From: Streptomyces sp. TP-A0356
Lineage (GTDB): Bacteria > Actinomycetota > Actinomycetes > Streptomycetales > Streptomycetaceae
Assembly: GCF_001417775.1 (NCBI RefSeq)
Contig: NZ_BBZJ01000018.1
Location: forward strand, 205,576 to 269,575
Length of the DNA stretch: 64,000 nt
Direction of reading: 5' to 3'
Made by a program: the position numbers and the translations under genes. The notes below the pieces were generated by a model that worked only from the letters and a program-made list of their open reading frames with translations, searched no databases and had not been told where the DNA came from. Shown in pieces: positions 1-8,765 of this stretch (its first letter is position 1; each line of letters begins with the position of its first letter).

Positions 1-319
1 GGTCCATCCGGAACGCGCCCGAGTTGTCGACCACGACCGCACCCCGGGCCGCGGCGACGGGCGCCCACTGCTCCGCGACCTCGTCCGGTACGTCGAACAT
101 CGCCACGTCGACCCCGGACAGCGCGTCCTCGCAGAGCGCCACGACCTCGACCTCCTCGCCGCGCACGGTCAGCTTGCGGCCGGCCGAGCGCGGCGAGGCG
201 ATCAGGCGGATCTCGCCCCAGATGTCCGCGTGCTGGGACAGGATCTGGAGCATGACCGTGCCCACGGCCCCGGTCGCTCCCACGACCGCGAGCGTCGGCC
301 TGCCGGTCCGCGCCGTCAT
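1..319 (-). CDS. asd: Aspartate-semialdehyde dehydrogenase, N-terminal part (runs off window)
   Basis: The first 106 residues are present; the gene continues beyond base 1. The ATG is at 319-317. An N-terminal Rossmann motif GATGAVG (residues 14-20) binds NADP in this family, followed by the typical RLIASPRSAGRKL stretch. The enzyme reduces aspartyl phosphate to the semialdehyde shared by lysine/diaminopimelate, methionine and threonine synthesis. It lies 40 bp downstream of ask on the same strand, the usual actinobacterial ask-asd pair, so the two are probably co-transcribed. The catalytic Cys lies outside the window. Identification rests on sequence plus synteny and is firm. Confidence 0.93.
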   Translation of the reverse strand, partial: MTARTGRPTLAVVGATGAVGTVMLQILSQHADIWGEIRLIASPRSAGRKLTVRGEEVEVVALCEDALSGVDVAMFDVPDEVAEQWAPVAAARGAVVVDNSGAFRMD

Positions 320-359
320 CGACGCTCCGTGCGCCCCGTGCCCCCGCCGAGGAGGGCGG

Positions 360-1637
360 TCATCGGCCGGTGCCTCCGTAGACGACGGCCTCGTCGCTCT
401 CGGAGTCCAGGCCGAACGCGGAGTGCACCGCGCGGACCGCCTCCGGCACGTCGTCCGCGCGCGTCACCACCGAGATGCGGATCTCGGAGGTCGAGATCAG
501 CTCGATGTTCACGCCGGCGTCGCTCAGCGCCTCGAAGAAGGCCGCCGTGACGCCGGGGTTCGTCTTCATGCCCGCGCCGACGAGCGAGATCTTGCCGATC
601 TGGTCGTCGTAGCGCAGTGAGTCGAACCCGATGGCGCTCCTGCCCTTCTCCAGGGCGTCGATCGCCTTGCGCCCCTCGGTCTTCGGAAGGGTGAAGGAGA
701 TGTCGGTGAGACCGGTCGACGCGGCCGACACGTTCTGCACGACCATGTCGATGTTGATCTCGGCGTCGGCGATGGCGCGGAAGATCGAGGCGGCCTCGCC
801 CGGCTTGTCCGGCACACCGACGACCGTGATCTTGGCCTCGGAGGTGTCGTGCGCGACACCGGAGATGATGGCCTGCTCCACCTTCTTGTCCCCTTGCTCA
901 ATCGGCTCGCTGCTGACCCACGTGCCCTGCAGCCCGCTGAAGGAGGAGCGGACGTGGATCGGGATGTTGTAGCGGCGCGCGTACTCCACACAGCGGTGGA
1001 GCAGCACCTTGGACCCGGACGAGGCCAGCTCCAGCATGTCCTCGAAGGAGATCCAGTCGATCTTCCGGGCCTTCTTCACCACACGCGGGTCGGCGGTGAA
1101 CACACCGTCGACGTCCGTGTAGATCTCGCACACCTCGGCGTCGAGGGCGGCGGCCAGCGCCACCGCGGTCGTGTCGGAGCCGCCGCGCCCCAGGGTCGTG
1201 ATGTCCTTCTTGTCCTGGCTGACGCCCTGGAAGCCGGCGACGATGGCGATGTTGCCCTCGTCCAGCGCGGTCCGGATGCGCCCCGGCGTGACGTCGATGA
1301 TCCGGGCTTTGTTGTGGACCGAGTCGGTGATGACACCTGCCTGGCTGCCGGTGAACGACTGGGCCTTGTGACCCAGGTTCTTGATCGCCATGGCCAGCAG
1401 GGCCATGGAGATCCGCTCTCCGGCGGTCAGCAGCATGTCGAGCTCGCGCCCGGCAGGCATCGGGGAAACCTGCTCGGCGAGATCGATCAGCTCGTCCGTC
1501 GTGTCGCCCATCGCGGAAACGACCACAACCACCTGGTTGCCGTTCTTGTTCGCTTCCACGATCCGCTTGGCGACGCGCTTGATGCCCTCGGCATCGGCTA
1601 CGGAGGAGCCTCCGTACTTCTGCACGACAAGGCCCAC
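360..1637 (-). CDS. ask: Aspartate kinase
   Basis: 425 residues. The GTG at 1637 is chosen because GAGGAG lies just upstream and the conserved start VGLVVQKYGGSS follows at once; the longer reading frame adds 14 unconserved residues. The KYGGSS motif (residues 7-12) is the amino-acid kinase nucleotide/aspartate site, and the C-terminal third from about residue 265 has two ACT domains that sense lysine and threonine. It phosphorylates aspartate, the committed step to the aspartate-family amino acids. In related actinomycetes an internal in-frame start near codon 250 yields a separate regulatory beta subunit; this may apply here but is not shown by sequence alone. asd follows directly. Confidence 0.95.
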   Translation of the reverse strand: MGLVVQKYGGSSVADAEGIKRVAKRIVEANKNGNQVVVVVSAMGDTTDELIDLAEQVSPMPAGRELDMLLTAGERISMALLAMAIKNLGHKAQSFTGSQAGVITDSVHNKARIIDVTPGRIRTALDEGNIAIVAGFQGVSQDKKDITTLGRGGSDTTAVALAAALDAEVCEIYTDVDGVFTADPRVVKKARKIDWISFEDMLELASSGSKVLLHRCVEYARRYNIPIHVRSSFSGLQGTWVSSEPIEQGDKKVEQAIISGVAHDTSEAKITVVGVPDKPGEAASIFRAIADAEINIDMVVQNVSAASTGLTDISFTLPKTEGRKAIDALEKGRSAIGFDSLRYDDQIGKISLVGAGMKTNPGVTAAFFEALSDAGVNIELISTSEIRISVVTRADDVPEAVRAVHSAFGLDSESDEAVVYGGTGR

Positions 1638-1679
1638 GTGCGCTCCTCGCTCAGTCCGTCTCTTTCCGCACCTGCGCAT

Positions 1680-1985
1680 GTGCAGTGCGGTCGGCTCAGT
1701 CTATCGAGCGGCCGAATCACCCTTCCGGGATACCGCATGGTGAGATGTCCCGCTCACGCCGGGTTCACCCCGCTTTTCTTCGGATGCACCGCGGACGTAC
1801 GACGGTTTTCACCGCCGCCCACCACGGCGAACTCCGGCCGCTCCGGGACGCACCTGCCCCCGCCCCGGACTCCGTACTCGCAACGTGCCGCGTGTCACAG
1901 GCGGGGGTGGGGAAGTGCACGCGACCAGCCCTGCCGACCTCGGGTTCCTGACGGAAGGCGACGATGTCGTGACCTTCCGCAGTCG
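1680..1985. promoter_or_regulatory. Upstream region of ask; no gene seen
   Basis: About 300 bases between the stop of the DUF5063 gene and the ask start. Apparent ORFs here lack codon bias and are shadows. It should carry the ask-asd promoter and the 3' end of the recR transcript; no convincing -35/-10 pair or terminator could be singled out. Confidence 0.4.
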
Positions 1986-2645
1986 TCACTTGACCGTGCG
2001 CAGCCCGAGCGGACCCGCGATCTCCTGTGCCATGACCCGGCCCGCCTCCTCCGCGAGGATCTCGTCGCCGGGGTCCTGGTCGGTGTCGAGGCCGTCGAGC
2101 TCCTCCAGAGGCTGGTTCAGCCGCACGTGGGCGACCACCGACTGGAGTGCGCGCAGCGTCGCGGACGCGGTGGAGCCCCAGTTGGAGAAGTACGAGAACT
2201 GCCACCACCACAGCGCCTCGGTGGTGCGGCCGGCACGGTAGTGGACCATGCCGTGGCGCAGATCCGTGATGACGTCCGCCAGGTCGTCGGAGATACGGGC
2301 CGGGACCGGCGCCTTGCGCGGCTCGTACGGGTCGAAGACCTCCGAGTAGATGTCGATGGGGTCCAGCATGGTGGCGAGGTGTTCGCGCAGTTCGTCGACG
2401 TCCGGTTCCGGGCCGGGGTCCGGCTCGTAGCGCTCGTCCGGCACGATGTCCTCGTGCGCGCCCAGGCGGCCGCCGGCCAGGAGGAGTTGGGAGACCTCCA
2501 GCAGGAGGAAGGGGACGGCCGAGTCCGGCTCGTCGCCCTTCGCGACCTCCGTGACGGCGACCAGGAAGCTCTCGATCTGGTCCGCGATCTGGACCGCGAA
2601 GTCGTCCGGGTCCTGCGTCGTGGAGTGCAGCGTGGCGTCAGACAT
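1986..2645 (-). CDS. DUF5063 domain protein
   Basis: 219 residues, acidic and soluble. Its most recognisable stretch is near residues 120-165 (RHGMVHYRAG followed by EALWWWQFSYFSNWG). This matches the DUF5063 family as I recall it, which in streptomycetes sits between recR and ask. The ATG at 2645 overlaps the last bases of recR (stop at 2638), so translation is likely coupled in a ybaB-recR-DUF5063 operon. No catalytic motif, signal peptide or membrane segment is visible. Function unknown; its fixed place beside recR hints at a nucleic-acid or housekeeping role, which is only an inference. Confidence 0.85.
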   Translation of the reverse strand: MSDATLHSTTQDPDDFAVQIADQIESFLVAVTEVAKGDEPDSAVPFLLLEVSQLLLAGGRLGAHEDIVPDERYEPDPGPEPDVDELREHLATMLDPIDIYSEVFDPYEPRKAPVPARISDDLADVITDLRHGMVHYRAGRTTEALWWWQFSYFSNWGSTASATLRALQSVVAHVRLNQPLEELDGLDTDQDPGDEILAEEAGRVMAQEIAGPLGLRTVK

Positions 2646-3237
2646 CTAGGAGTCGTCTCCCCTCGAAGGCGCGGCCGAGGGTGACCTCGTCCGCGTATTC
2701 CAGGTCGCCACCCACCGGGAGGCCGCTGGCCAGGCGGGTGACCTTCAGGCCCATGGGTTTGATCATCCTGGCGAGGTACGTCGCCGTGGCCTCGCCCTCC
2801 AGGTTCGGGTCCGTGGCCAGGATCAGCTCGGTGACCGTGCCGTCGGCCAGCCGCGCGAGCAGTTCCCTGATGCGCAGGTCGTCCGGGCCCACGCCCTCGA
2901 TCGGGCTGATCGCGCCACCCAGGACGTGGTAGCGGCCCCGGAACTCGCGCGTGCGCTCGATCGCGACGACGTCCTTCGGCTCCTCCACCACGCAGATCAC
3001 CGACGGGTCGCGGCGCGTGTCACGGCAGATGCCGCACAGCTCCTCCTGCGCGACGTTGCCGCAGGTCGCGCAGAAGCGGACCTTCGCCTTCACTTCGAGC
3101 AGGGCCTGGGCGAGCCGGCGGACGTCCGTCGGCTCGGCCTGCAGGATGTGGAAGGCGATCCGCTGCGCGCTCTTGGGACCCACGCCGGGCAGCCGACCCA
3201 GCTCGTCGATGAGGTCCTGGACCACGCCTTCGTACAA
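2638..3237 (-). CDS. recR: Recombination mediator RecR
   Basis: 199 residues, full length. A TTG start at 3237 is supported by AGGAAAGG seven bases upstream. The order is family-typical: a helix-hairpin-helix (residues 11-30, LPGVGPKSAQR), a zinc site with Cys56, Cys59, Cys68 and Cys71, and a Toprim domain from about residue 79 to 175 (VICVVEEPKDV then EGVGPDDLRI). RecR works with RecF and RecO to load RecA on gapped DNA. It lies between ybaB upstream and the DUF5063 gene downstream, on the same strand. Confidence 0.97.
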   Translation of the reverse strand: MYEGVVQDLIDELGRLPGVGPKSAQRIAFHILQAEPTDVRRLAQALLEVKAKVRFCATCGNVAQEELCGICRDTRRDPSVICVVEEPKDVVAIERTREFRGRYHVLGGAISPIEGVGPDDLRIRELLARLADGTVTELILATDPNLEGEATATYLARMIKPMGLKVTRLASGLPVGGDLEYADEVTLGRAFEGRRLLDV

Positions 3238-3262
3238 CGGACTGCCTTTCCTGGAGAGCTTC

Positions 3263-3306
3263 GGTACGTACGGTAGCCGCGCTCGGTCTCTTGGTACGTA
3301 CGGTAG
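3263..3306. repeat. Two copies of GGTACGTACGGTAG, 30 bp apart
   Basis: The 14-mer occurs at 3263-3276 and 3293-3306 in the short spacer between ybaB and recR. Each copy holds the self-complementary core GTACGTAC. Its position just upstream of recR makes it a candidate protein-binding or local duplication site; no function is known. Confidence 0.6.
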
Positions 3307-3345
3307 TTGGCCCTCGCCTTTCTTAGAAGGGACGAGCCGGTGGAC

Positions 3346-3684
3346 TCAGAACGGCAGGCCGGGGAAGCCTCCGCCAAGCCCCTGGGCCAGCGGGCCGAGC
3401 TTCTGCTGCTGGAGGCTCTGCGCGTTCTCGTTGGCCGCCTGGACCGCCGCGACGATCAGGTCGGCCAGCGTCTCCGTGTCCTCCGGGTCCACCGCCTTGG
3501 GATCGATGACCAGGGCCCGCAGCTCACCGGCGCCGGTGACCGTGGCCTTCACCAGGCCGCCGCCCGCCTGACCCTCGACCTCGGTCCGCGCCAGCTCCTC
3601 CTGGGCGTCCGCCAGGTCCTGCTGCATCTTCTGGGCCTGCTGGAGCAACTGCTGCATGTTGGGCTGCCCACCACCGGGAATCAC
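3346..3684 (-). CDS. YbaB/EbfC nucleoid-associated protein
   Basis: 112 residues from a GTG at 3684 with AGGAG seven bases upstream; the longer frame adds 15 residues without conservation. The N-terminal half is a Gln-rich helix (MQQLLQQAQKMQQDLADAQ), and the core contains the family segment VKATVTGAGELRALVIDP. Members bind DNA as a dimer and are almost always next to recR, as here (recR begins about 110 bp downstream). Expected in the cytoplasm on the nucleoid. No anomalies seen. Confidence 0.93.
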   Translation of the reverse strand: MIPGGGQPNMQQLLQQAQKMQQDLADAQEELARTEVEGQAGGGLVKATVTGAGELRALVIDPKAVDPEDTETLADLIVAAVQAANENAQSLQQQKLGPLAQGLGGGFPGLPF

Positions 3685-4048
3685 GATCAGCTCCTGGTTT
3701 CGTACGGTTCGGCTGTCAGGGTTTCGCACGGCTGTCAGGGCGGGGTTTGCCGCCTGGCACGAGCCTACGTGGTCACCGGGACGATCGCTCCGCTAGTCCG
3801 TCCGGACTCAGGCCGGACCCCTCACGAAACTCTTTCGAGTGAGTTTGCGGGTGGTTCTCCACCCGACCCAGGCCTACTTCCGGGCGGAAATGCGATGAAA
3901 CCCGGGTTCTCGGCACCCGTTGGACGGTAGGAAGGGTCCTGCGCTTCGGCACCATGCGTCACGAATCCATCGCGCAACGTGCACGATGTGGCGGCGCAGT
4001 ACCGCGGAACGCATCGGGGACGTCATAGCCGTACGTAGGGAGTGCCGG
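3685..4048. promoter_or_regulatory. Divergent intergenic region between ybaB and the SLATT-like gene
   Basis: About 360 bases without a supported gene, between genes transcribed away from each other, so it should contain both promoters. Two small inverted repeats stand out: GTCCGGACTCAGGCCGGAC near 3800-3820 and a perfect 7 bp stem CGGGTGG-TTCT-CCACCCG near 3848-3866. I looked for the SRP RNA often found in this chromosomal neighbourhood and did not see it. Confidence 0.4.
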
Positions 4049-4789
4049 GTGAGTCAGCCGGAGATGCAGCCCGAGGGTCCGCTCCAGGACGGGCGGGACG
4101 ACGGGGCGGCGGGGCTTCGGCCGGGCGACCTCTTGGGGCGGCCGTTCCCACACGGTGACTGGGGAGAGCCGGCGCAGCGCCTCGACGAGCTGTACCGGTG
4201 GGTGGAGCGCCGCGCGCTGGAGACGGCGGCCTGGTATCTCGCCAACCGGGTGTGGAAGCGACGGGCGGCGCGGGCGCTGCGCGTGGGCGCGGTGGCGGGG
4301 GCGGTGTGCGGGGCCGCGCTGCCGCTGCTGGAGCTGACCGGGGCGACGGGCGGGGTGGCGCCATGGGCGTATCTGTCGCTGCTGCTCGGGGCGGCGTGCG
4401 TGGCCGGGGACCGGTTCTTCGGGGTGACGTCCGGGTGGATAAGGGACGTGGCGACCGCGCAGGCCGTACAACGGCGGCTGCAGACGCTGCAGTTCGACTG
4501 GGCGTCGGAGTGCGTGCGAGAGGTGCTGGGGCCGACGGAGGGGACCGCGGGGGAGGCGGCGGAGCGGTGCCTGTCGGTGTTGCGGCGGTTCTCGGAGGAC
4601 GTGACGGAGCTGGTGCGGTCGGAGACCGCCGACTGGATGGCGGAGTTCCGGACCGGGTCCGCGCCGCTGGTGATCCAGTCGGCGGGGGCGGCTGCGCCAC
4701 GGACGGAGGGTGCGACGCCGGGACGGTTCGCACCCCCGACGGGGACCCGGCCGAACATGCCCCGGCAGCGACCGCCGGAGACCCGGTAG
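4049..4789 (+). CDS. SLATT-like two-TM membrane protein
   Basis: 246 residues from a GTG at 4049, preceded by TAGGGAG. After a hydrophilic N-terminus comes a Trp-rich helix (RWVERRALETAAWYLANRVW, about 51-69), two membrane segments (roughly 77-97 and 105-121) and a long cytoplasmic helical tail. This layout fits the SLATT fold, a 2TM domain proposed as a pore-forming effector near nucleotide-sensing enzymes in anti-phage systems. Here it stands alone: no SMODS, SLOG or other sensor gene is adjacent. It is widely conserved in streptomycetes, which argues for a household rather than defence role. Function unproven. Confidence 0.75.
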   Translation: MSQPEMQPEGPLQDGRDDGAAGLRPGDLLGRPFPHGDWGEPAQRLDELYRWVERRALETAAWYLANRVWKRRAARALRVGAVAGAVCGAALPLLELTGATGGVAPWAYLSLLLGAACVAGDRFFGVTSGWIRDVATAQAVQRRLQTLQFDWASECVREVLGPTEGTAGEAAERCLSVLRRFSEDVTELVRSETADWMAEFRTGSAPLVIQSAGAAAPRTEGATPGRFAPPTGTRPNMPRQRPPETR

Positions 4790-4808
4790 CCGGGCCGGCC
4801 GGGGGCCG

Positions 4809-6341
4809 TCAGCTCTCGGCGCAGATCCTCAGGCCCACCGGGGTGCCGCAGGGAAGGTGTCCGTGGGTGCGGATGACGTTCTGGCCGTTGCCCTGGCTGA
4901 TGTAGGTGAGGAAGCTGGAGGCGAGGGAGTCGGCGGGCGGGCGGCCGTAGGTGTACGCGTACTCGATCTCCCGGTACGGGTAGTCGCTCCCGCCGTGTTC
5001 GAGCTCGTCGACGGACGGGTGGTGGCCGTCGAGGGCCGGCAGCCGCAGCCCCGTGTGCCCGGCGGCGAGGTTGAGTTCGCTGTAGCCGATCGCGCCGGGC
5101 AGCGCGGCGACCGTGTTCAGCACCTGCTCGGTGGAGTCGAGTTCACAGCGGACGACCGGAGCCGTCGTATCGTCCTTGTGGACGCAGTCCAGCGAGGAGT
5201 TGGCGATCTCGCCGCGCCCCAGGACGCGGCGCTGGAACACCTGCCGGGTACCGGAGTTGGCGTCGCGGCTGACCAGCAGGACCGGTCGATCGGGGCCGCC
5301 GAGCTGCTTCCAGTTCGTGATCCGGCCGGCGTACAGCCGACGTACGTCGTCGATCGACAGGTTCGTGAGCGGGACGTCCTTGTTCATCACCAGCGCGAAG
5401 ACCGACACCGCCACCCGGGTCTCGCTCAACTGCGACAGACCCTCGGGCTTCGGGCCGTCGGAGAGGGCGACGACCGGCGGCGAGCCCTTCGCCGACTGCT
5501 GCCCAGTGGCGGCGAGTTCGCGCACGCCCGCGGTGCTGCCGTGTGCGTCCACCGTGATGACGGAACCCGCGCAGTCCTTCTCGTACTTCTTCGCCAGCTC
5601 CCGCATCACGGGCTCGAACGCAGTCGACCCGGTGACCGTGAGCGTGCCCTTCGCGCAGCCGATGGGCGGTCGCGTGTCGTCCCGGGCCACCACGATCGTG
5701 GCCAGGGTGATCACGCACACCGTCAGCAGCACGGTGATCAGCCGGGAGGCGCGGCTGAACAGGGGCGGCTTGTCGTCCGGGGTCGTACTGCGGTTGGGGC
5801 GCACCTCCCCGTCGCGGATGCCGCCGATGAGCCGGATCCCGTTGCCCACGTCGCCGCCCGACAGCAGCACGAGCAGCTTGAAGTGGTCCCCGCGGTTGAG
5901 CGGGACGCGCGGGATGCGCAGCGTGTTGCCCTCGTAGCCGAAGCCGGCCGCCGGGGTGAAGTGGTCCATGAGGTGGTCGGTGCCGGACGGCTGTGTGACC
6001 GACGCCCCACGGACCGTGCGGTCGGTGAACACCGCGGTCAGACCGTGGACTTCACGGCCCGTGTAGTCGTTGTCGGCGATGCTCTGCGAGCCGTCGTTCT
6101 CGATGCGCAGCAGCACGAACGTGGCGTCGGCCATGCCGGAGGCCTCGTCGAACCAGCCGAGCCGTACGTTGGCCCGTCCCGAGCGCACGTTGTCGCCGAT
6201 CGGGTTGTCCATCTGGACGCGGTACCCGATCCTCTTGCGCCGTGGCACCCGGCGCTCGTACCAGACCATCCCCGCCGATGCCGCGATACCGAGAACCGCG
6301 GTCCCCACAGCGACGATGTTCTCCGGGCTCACCCACGCCAC
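4809..6341 (-). CDS. Membrane-anchored PstS-like substrate-binding protein
   Basis: 510 residues from a GTG at 6341 (GGGAG seven bases upstream). An N-terminal membrane segment is followed by a soluble domain of about 150 residues, a second membrane segment (about 200-220) and then a PBP-like domain from about 233 to the end, with TGSTAFEP and later SGTRQVFQRR, as in phosphate-binding proteins. No lipobox and no permease or ATPase genes are adjacent, so it is unlikely to be a normal importer subunit; an extracytoplasmic sensor is a fair inference. It converges with the SLATT-like gene (19 bp apart) and follows the Ser/Thr kinase gene. Confidence 0.72.
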   Translation of the reverse strand: MAWVSPENIVAVGTAVLGIAASAGMVWYERRVPRRKRIGYRVQMDNPIGDNVRSGRANVRLGWFDEASGMADATFVLLRIENDGSQSIADNDYTGREVHGLTAVFTDRTVRGASVTQPSGTDHLMDHFTPAAGFGYEGNTLRIPRVPLNRGDHFKLLVLLSGGDVGNGIRLIGGIRDGEVRPNRSTTPDDKPPLFSRASRLITVLLTVCVITLATIVVARDDTRPPIGCAKGTLTVTGSTAFEPVMRELAKKYEKDCAGSVITVDAHGSTAGVRELAATGQQSAKGSPPVVALSDGPKPEGLSQLSETRVAVSVFALVMNKDVPLTNLSIDDVRRLYAGRITNWKQLGGPDRPVLLVSRDANSGTRQVFQRRVLGRGEIANSSLDCVHKDDTTAPVVRCELDSTEQVLNTVAALPGAIGYSELNLAAGHTGLRLPALDGHHPSVDELEHGGSDYPYREIEYAYTYGRPPADSLASSFLTYISQGNGQNVIRTHGHLPCGTPVGLRICAES

Positions 6342-6488
6342 TTGGCCACTCCCCCGAGCCGACGGTGCGGACACCGTACGGCCCGCTGGGAGAACATTTC
6401 GGACACGAGGGGGGAAGTTCAGCGGGTGTTCAGCGAGACTTCCTGATGTTCCGTCAGGGCTGCTGCGCCATGGCGGTGTTGGAGTGCG

Positions 6489-8684
6489 TCAGCGCTCCTT
6501 CGTGTACGTCAGGGAGCCGCCGTTGCTCGTGTTCACACGCCTGAGTCGGCCGTCCGGGAGGATCGTCAGTTCCGTCGCGGCGCCCGGGGTGCACGAGGAC
6601 GCCGGCGCGCCGACCGTGACCGTGGACGACGCGATCCTCAGCGGGCCGCCCGCGGTGGGCCTGGCGGCCAGCTTCGCTTCGAAGACACAGCGGTACGTGC
6701 CCGCGCCGGCCGGGCCGTCCGCCGTCAGGGAGAGCACGGTGTCGCCCACCTGGCCCTGCTGGATGACCAGGCGGCGAGTGCTGTGCCCGGTGGCGTTGTC
6801 GATGGCGGCGGTCCAGGTGCCCAGGTAGGCCTCGGGCACGGCCCCGGCGGAGGGCGACTGGGCGGTGGGGCTCGCGGTGCCCGGGGTCGAGGGCGGGGGC
6901 GTGCCGCGGCCGGGGGTCGCGGGCGCGGTGGAGGCGGAGGGCAGACTGCCGCCGCCGCGCTGCGGGGTCCCGTCGCCCCGCATGAGCGCGTACACCGAAC
7001 CGCCCGCGCCGAGCGCCACGACCAGGGCGACGACGATCAGCGCGGCGGTGGAACGACCGGAGCGGCGCGGTGGCTCCTGCTGTCCCGGGTCGCCGTAGGG
7101 GTGCATGCCGTACGGGGGCGGGCCGTACGGCGGTGTGGAGCCGAGGGCGGGGCCGGGGCCCCGGGCCGGGGCCTGGGCGCCGCCCCAGCCTCCTCCGCCG
7201 CCGTGCGGGTAGCCGTACGCGGGAGGCTGGGGGTGCTGCTGGGGGTAGCCGTAGGCGGGATGGGGGGCGGGCGGTGCGCCCGGCGGGGGCACGGCGCCGG
7301 GTGCGACCACCTGGGTCGGCATCCGGTCCAGGTCGGCGGGCCGGCCGGGCGGCGGCGGAGCGGCGCCGTCCGGCTCGTCGAGGGCGGGAGCGTGCTCGGG
7401 AGTGGCCTGCGGCACCACGGCCGCCGGGCGCCGCTTGGTCAGGTCCACGGGAGCCGCCGGGGCCCCCTCGCCGGAGCCCGCGGTACGCACGCCGCCGCCC
7501 GCCGCGGGCCCGACGGAACCCGCCGCACTCCCGTCGGCCCCCGGGAGGCGTCCGTCCGCACCGGCCCCATGTCCGTCCACCACACCGGCCCCCCGACCGT
7601 CCGGACCGTCCACGGGACCGTCCGAGCCGTCCACCGGGCCGTCGGCACCCACCGCGCCGACCGGATGCCCGTCGGCGAGGGCCGCCCCACCACCGCCGGC
7701 TTCCCGCCCGCCGGTCCCCGCCGACGGCACCCCGTTCGCCGAGCCCGCCGTGTCCGACCCCTCCTCCGGGTCCTCCGTGTCCAGCAACTGCACCGCGTGA
7801 CGGCCCAGTTGAGCGACCAGGGAGCCGGGCAGCCAGGGGTCCCGGGTGCGGCCGCCGGAGAGCGTGTCGTCGGCGCCGGTCCGTTCCAGGACCTGTGCCG
7901 GCGTGGGCCGGGCGGCCGGGTCCTTGCGCAGACAGTCGCGCACGAGGTCGGCGAGGCTCTCGGGCAGACCCGCCAGATCGGGGTCCTCCTGGGCGATGCG
8001 GAACATCAGGGCGTGCACGCCGCTGTTGGCGCCGCCGAAGGGAAGGACGCCCGTGGCGGCGTAGGCGAGGACGGAACCCAGGCAGAAGACGTCGCACGCG
8101 GGCGTGATGCGGTCACCGCGCACCTGCTCGGGCGCCATGAACCCGGGCGAACCGACGAGCGCGCCGGTGCGCGTGAGTCCGGCGCCGCCGAGGGTCTCCA
8201 GGGCGCGGGCGATACCGAAGTCGATGACCCGCGGCCCGTCGATGGTCACGAGGACGTTGGAGGGCTTGAGGTCGCGGTGGATGAGTCCGGCGGCGTGGAT
8301 GTCCTGGAGGGCGTGCGCGAGTCCGGCGGCCAGGACGCGCACGGAACGCTCCGGCAGGGCGCCGTGGTCGCGCGAGACGACGGTCTGCAGGGCGGGGCCC
8401 GCGACATAGCCCGTGGCGACCCACGGGACGACGGCCTCGGTGTCGGCGTCGAGGACGGGCGCGGTCCAGTACCCGCCGACCCGCCGGGCGGCCTGCACCT
8501 CCTGACGGAAGCGGGCCCGGAACTCCTCCTGCTCGGCCAGCTCCCGCCGCACCAGTTTCACGGCGACCGTACGGCCCCGGTCGGAGCGCGCCAGATACAC
8601 GCGCCCCATGCCTCCGGCACCGAGCCGCGCGAGCAGCCGGTAGCCCCCGATGCGCTGCGGATCCCCGGCCCCGAGCTTCTCCAC
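6489..8684 (-). CDS. Transmembrane serine/threonine protein kinase (PknB class)
   Basis: 731 residues from a GTG at 8684; GGGGAGG lies about ten bases upstream. The cytoplasmic kinase domain has the Gly loop LGAGGMGRV (21-29), Lys43, HRDLKPSN (136-143) and DFG (155-157), so it should be active. A long Pro/Gly/Ala-rich linker (about 300-530) leads to one membrane helix near 545-565 and an outside domain from about 610 (YLGTWTAAIDN...), beta-rich with two or three Cys. This external domain is not PASTA and probably senses a ligand or the envelope state. The PBP-like membrane protein lies about 150 bp downstream, so the two may act together. Confidence 0.93.
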   Translation of the reverse strand: MEKLGAGDPQRIGGYRLLARLGAGGMGRVYLARSDRGRTVAVKLVRRELAEQEEFRARFRQEVQAARRVGGYWTAPVLDADTEAVVPWVATGYVAGPALQTVVSRDHGALPERSVRVLAAGLAHALQDIHAAGLIHRDLKPSNVLVTIDGPRVIDFGIARALETLGGAGLTRTGALVGSPGFMAPEQVRGDRITPACDVFCLGSVLAYAATGVLPFGGANSGVHALMFRIAQEDPDLAGLPESLADLVRDCLRKDPAARPTPAQVLERTGADDTLSGGRTRDPWLPGSLVAQLGRHAVQLLDTEDPEEGSDTAGSANGVPSAGTGGREAGGGGAALADGHPVGAVGADGPVDGSDGPVDGPDGRGAGVVDGHGAGADGRLPGADGSAAGSVGPAAGGGVRTAGSGEGAPAAPVDLTKRRPAAVVPQATPEHAPALDEPDGAAPPPPGRPADLDRMPTQVVAPGAVPPPGAPPAPHPAYGYPQQHPQPPAYGYPHGGGGGWGGAQAPARGPGPALGSTPPYGPPPYGMHPYGDPGQQEPPRRSGRSTAALIVVALVVALGAGGSVYALMRGDGTPQRGGGSLPSASTAPATPGRGTPPPSTPGTASPTAQSPSAGAVPEAYLGTWTAAIDNATGHSTRRLVIQQGQVGDTVLSLTADGPAGAGTYRCVFEAKLAARPTAGGPLRIASSTVTVGAPASSCTPGAATELTILPDGRLRRVNTSNGGSLTYTKER

Positions 8685-8765
8685 CGCCGCGTCACCTCCC
8701 CCTGCGTGTGCGACAGCCAGAGAATAGTGCCGCCGTACGGGGAGAGTCGGCCCCGCCCGTGTCTA
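8685..8765. promoter_or_regulatory. Promoter region of the Ser/Thr kinase
   Basis: A short spacer upstream of the kinase GTG, ending at the MarR remnant. It holds the GGGGAGGTGA ribosome-binding site at about 8695-8704 (minus strand). No clear promoter hexamers were identified. Confidence 0.35.

Noticed and set aside
849..2684. Very long plus-strand open frames opposite ask and similar genes
   Set aside because: High GC leaves antisense frames open; these lack start sites, have Arg/Gly/Ala-rich composition and no family features.
3730..4048. SRP RNA gene
   Set aside because: Looked for because of the neighbourhood; no matching conserved loop motifs or overall fold were found.
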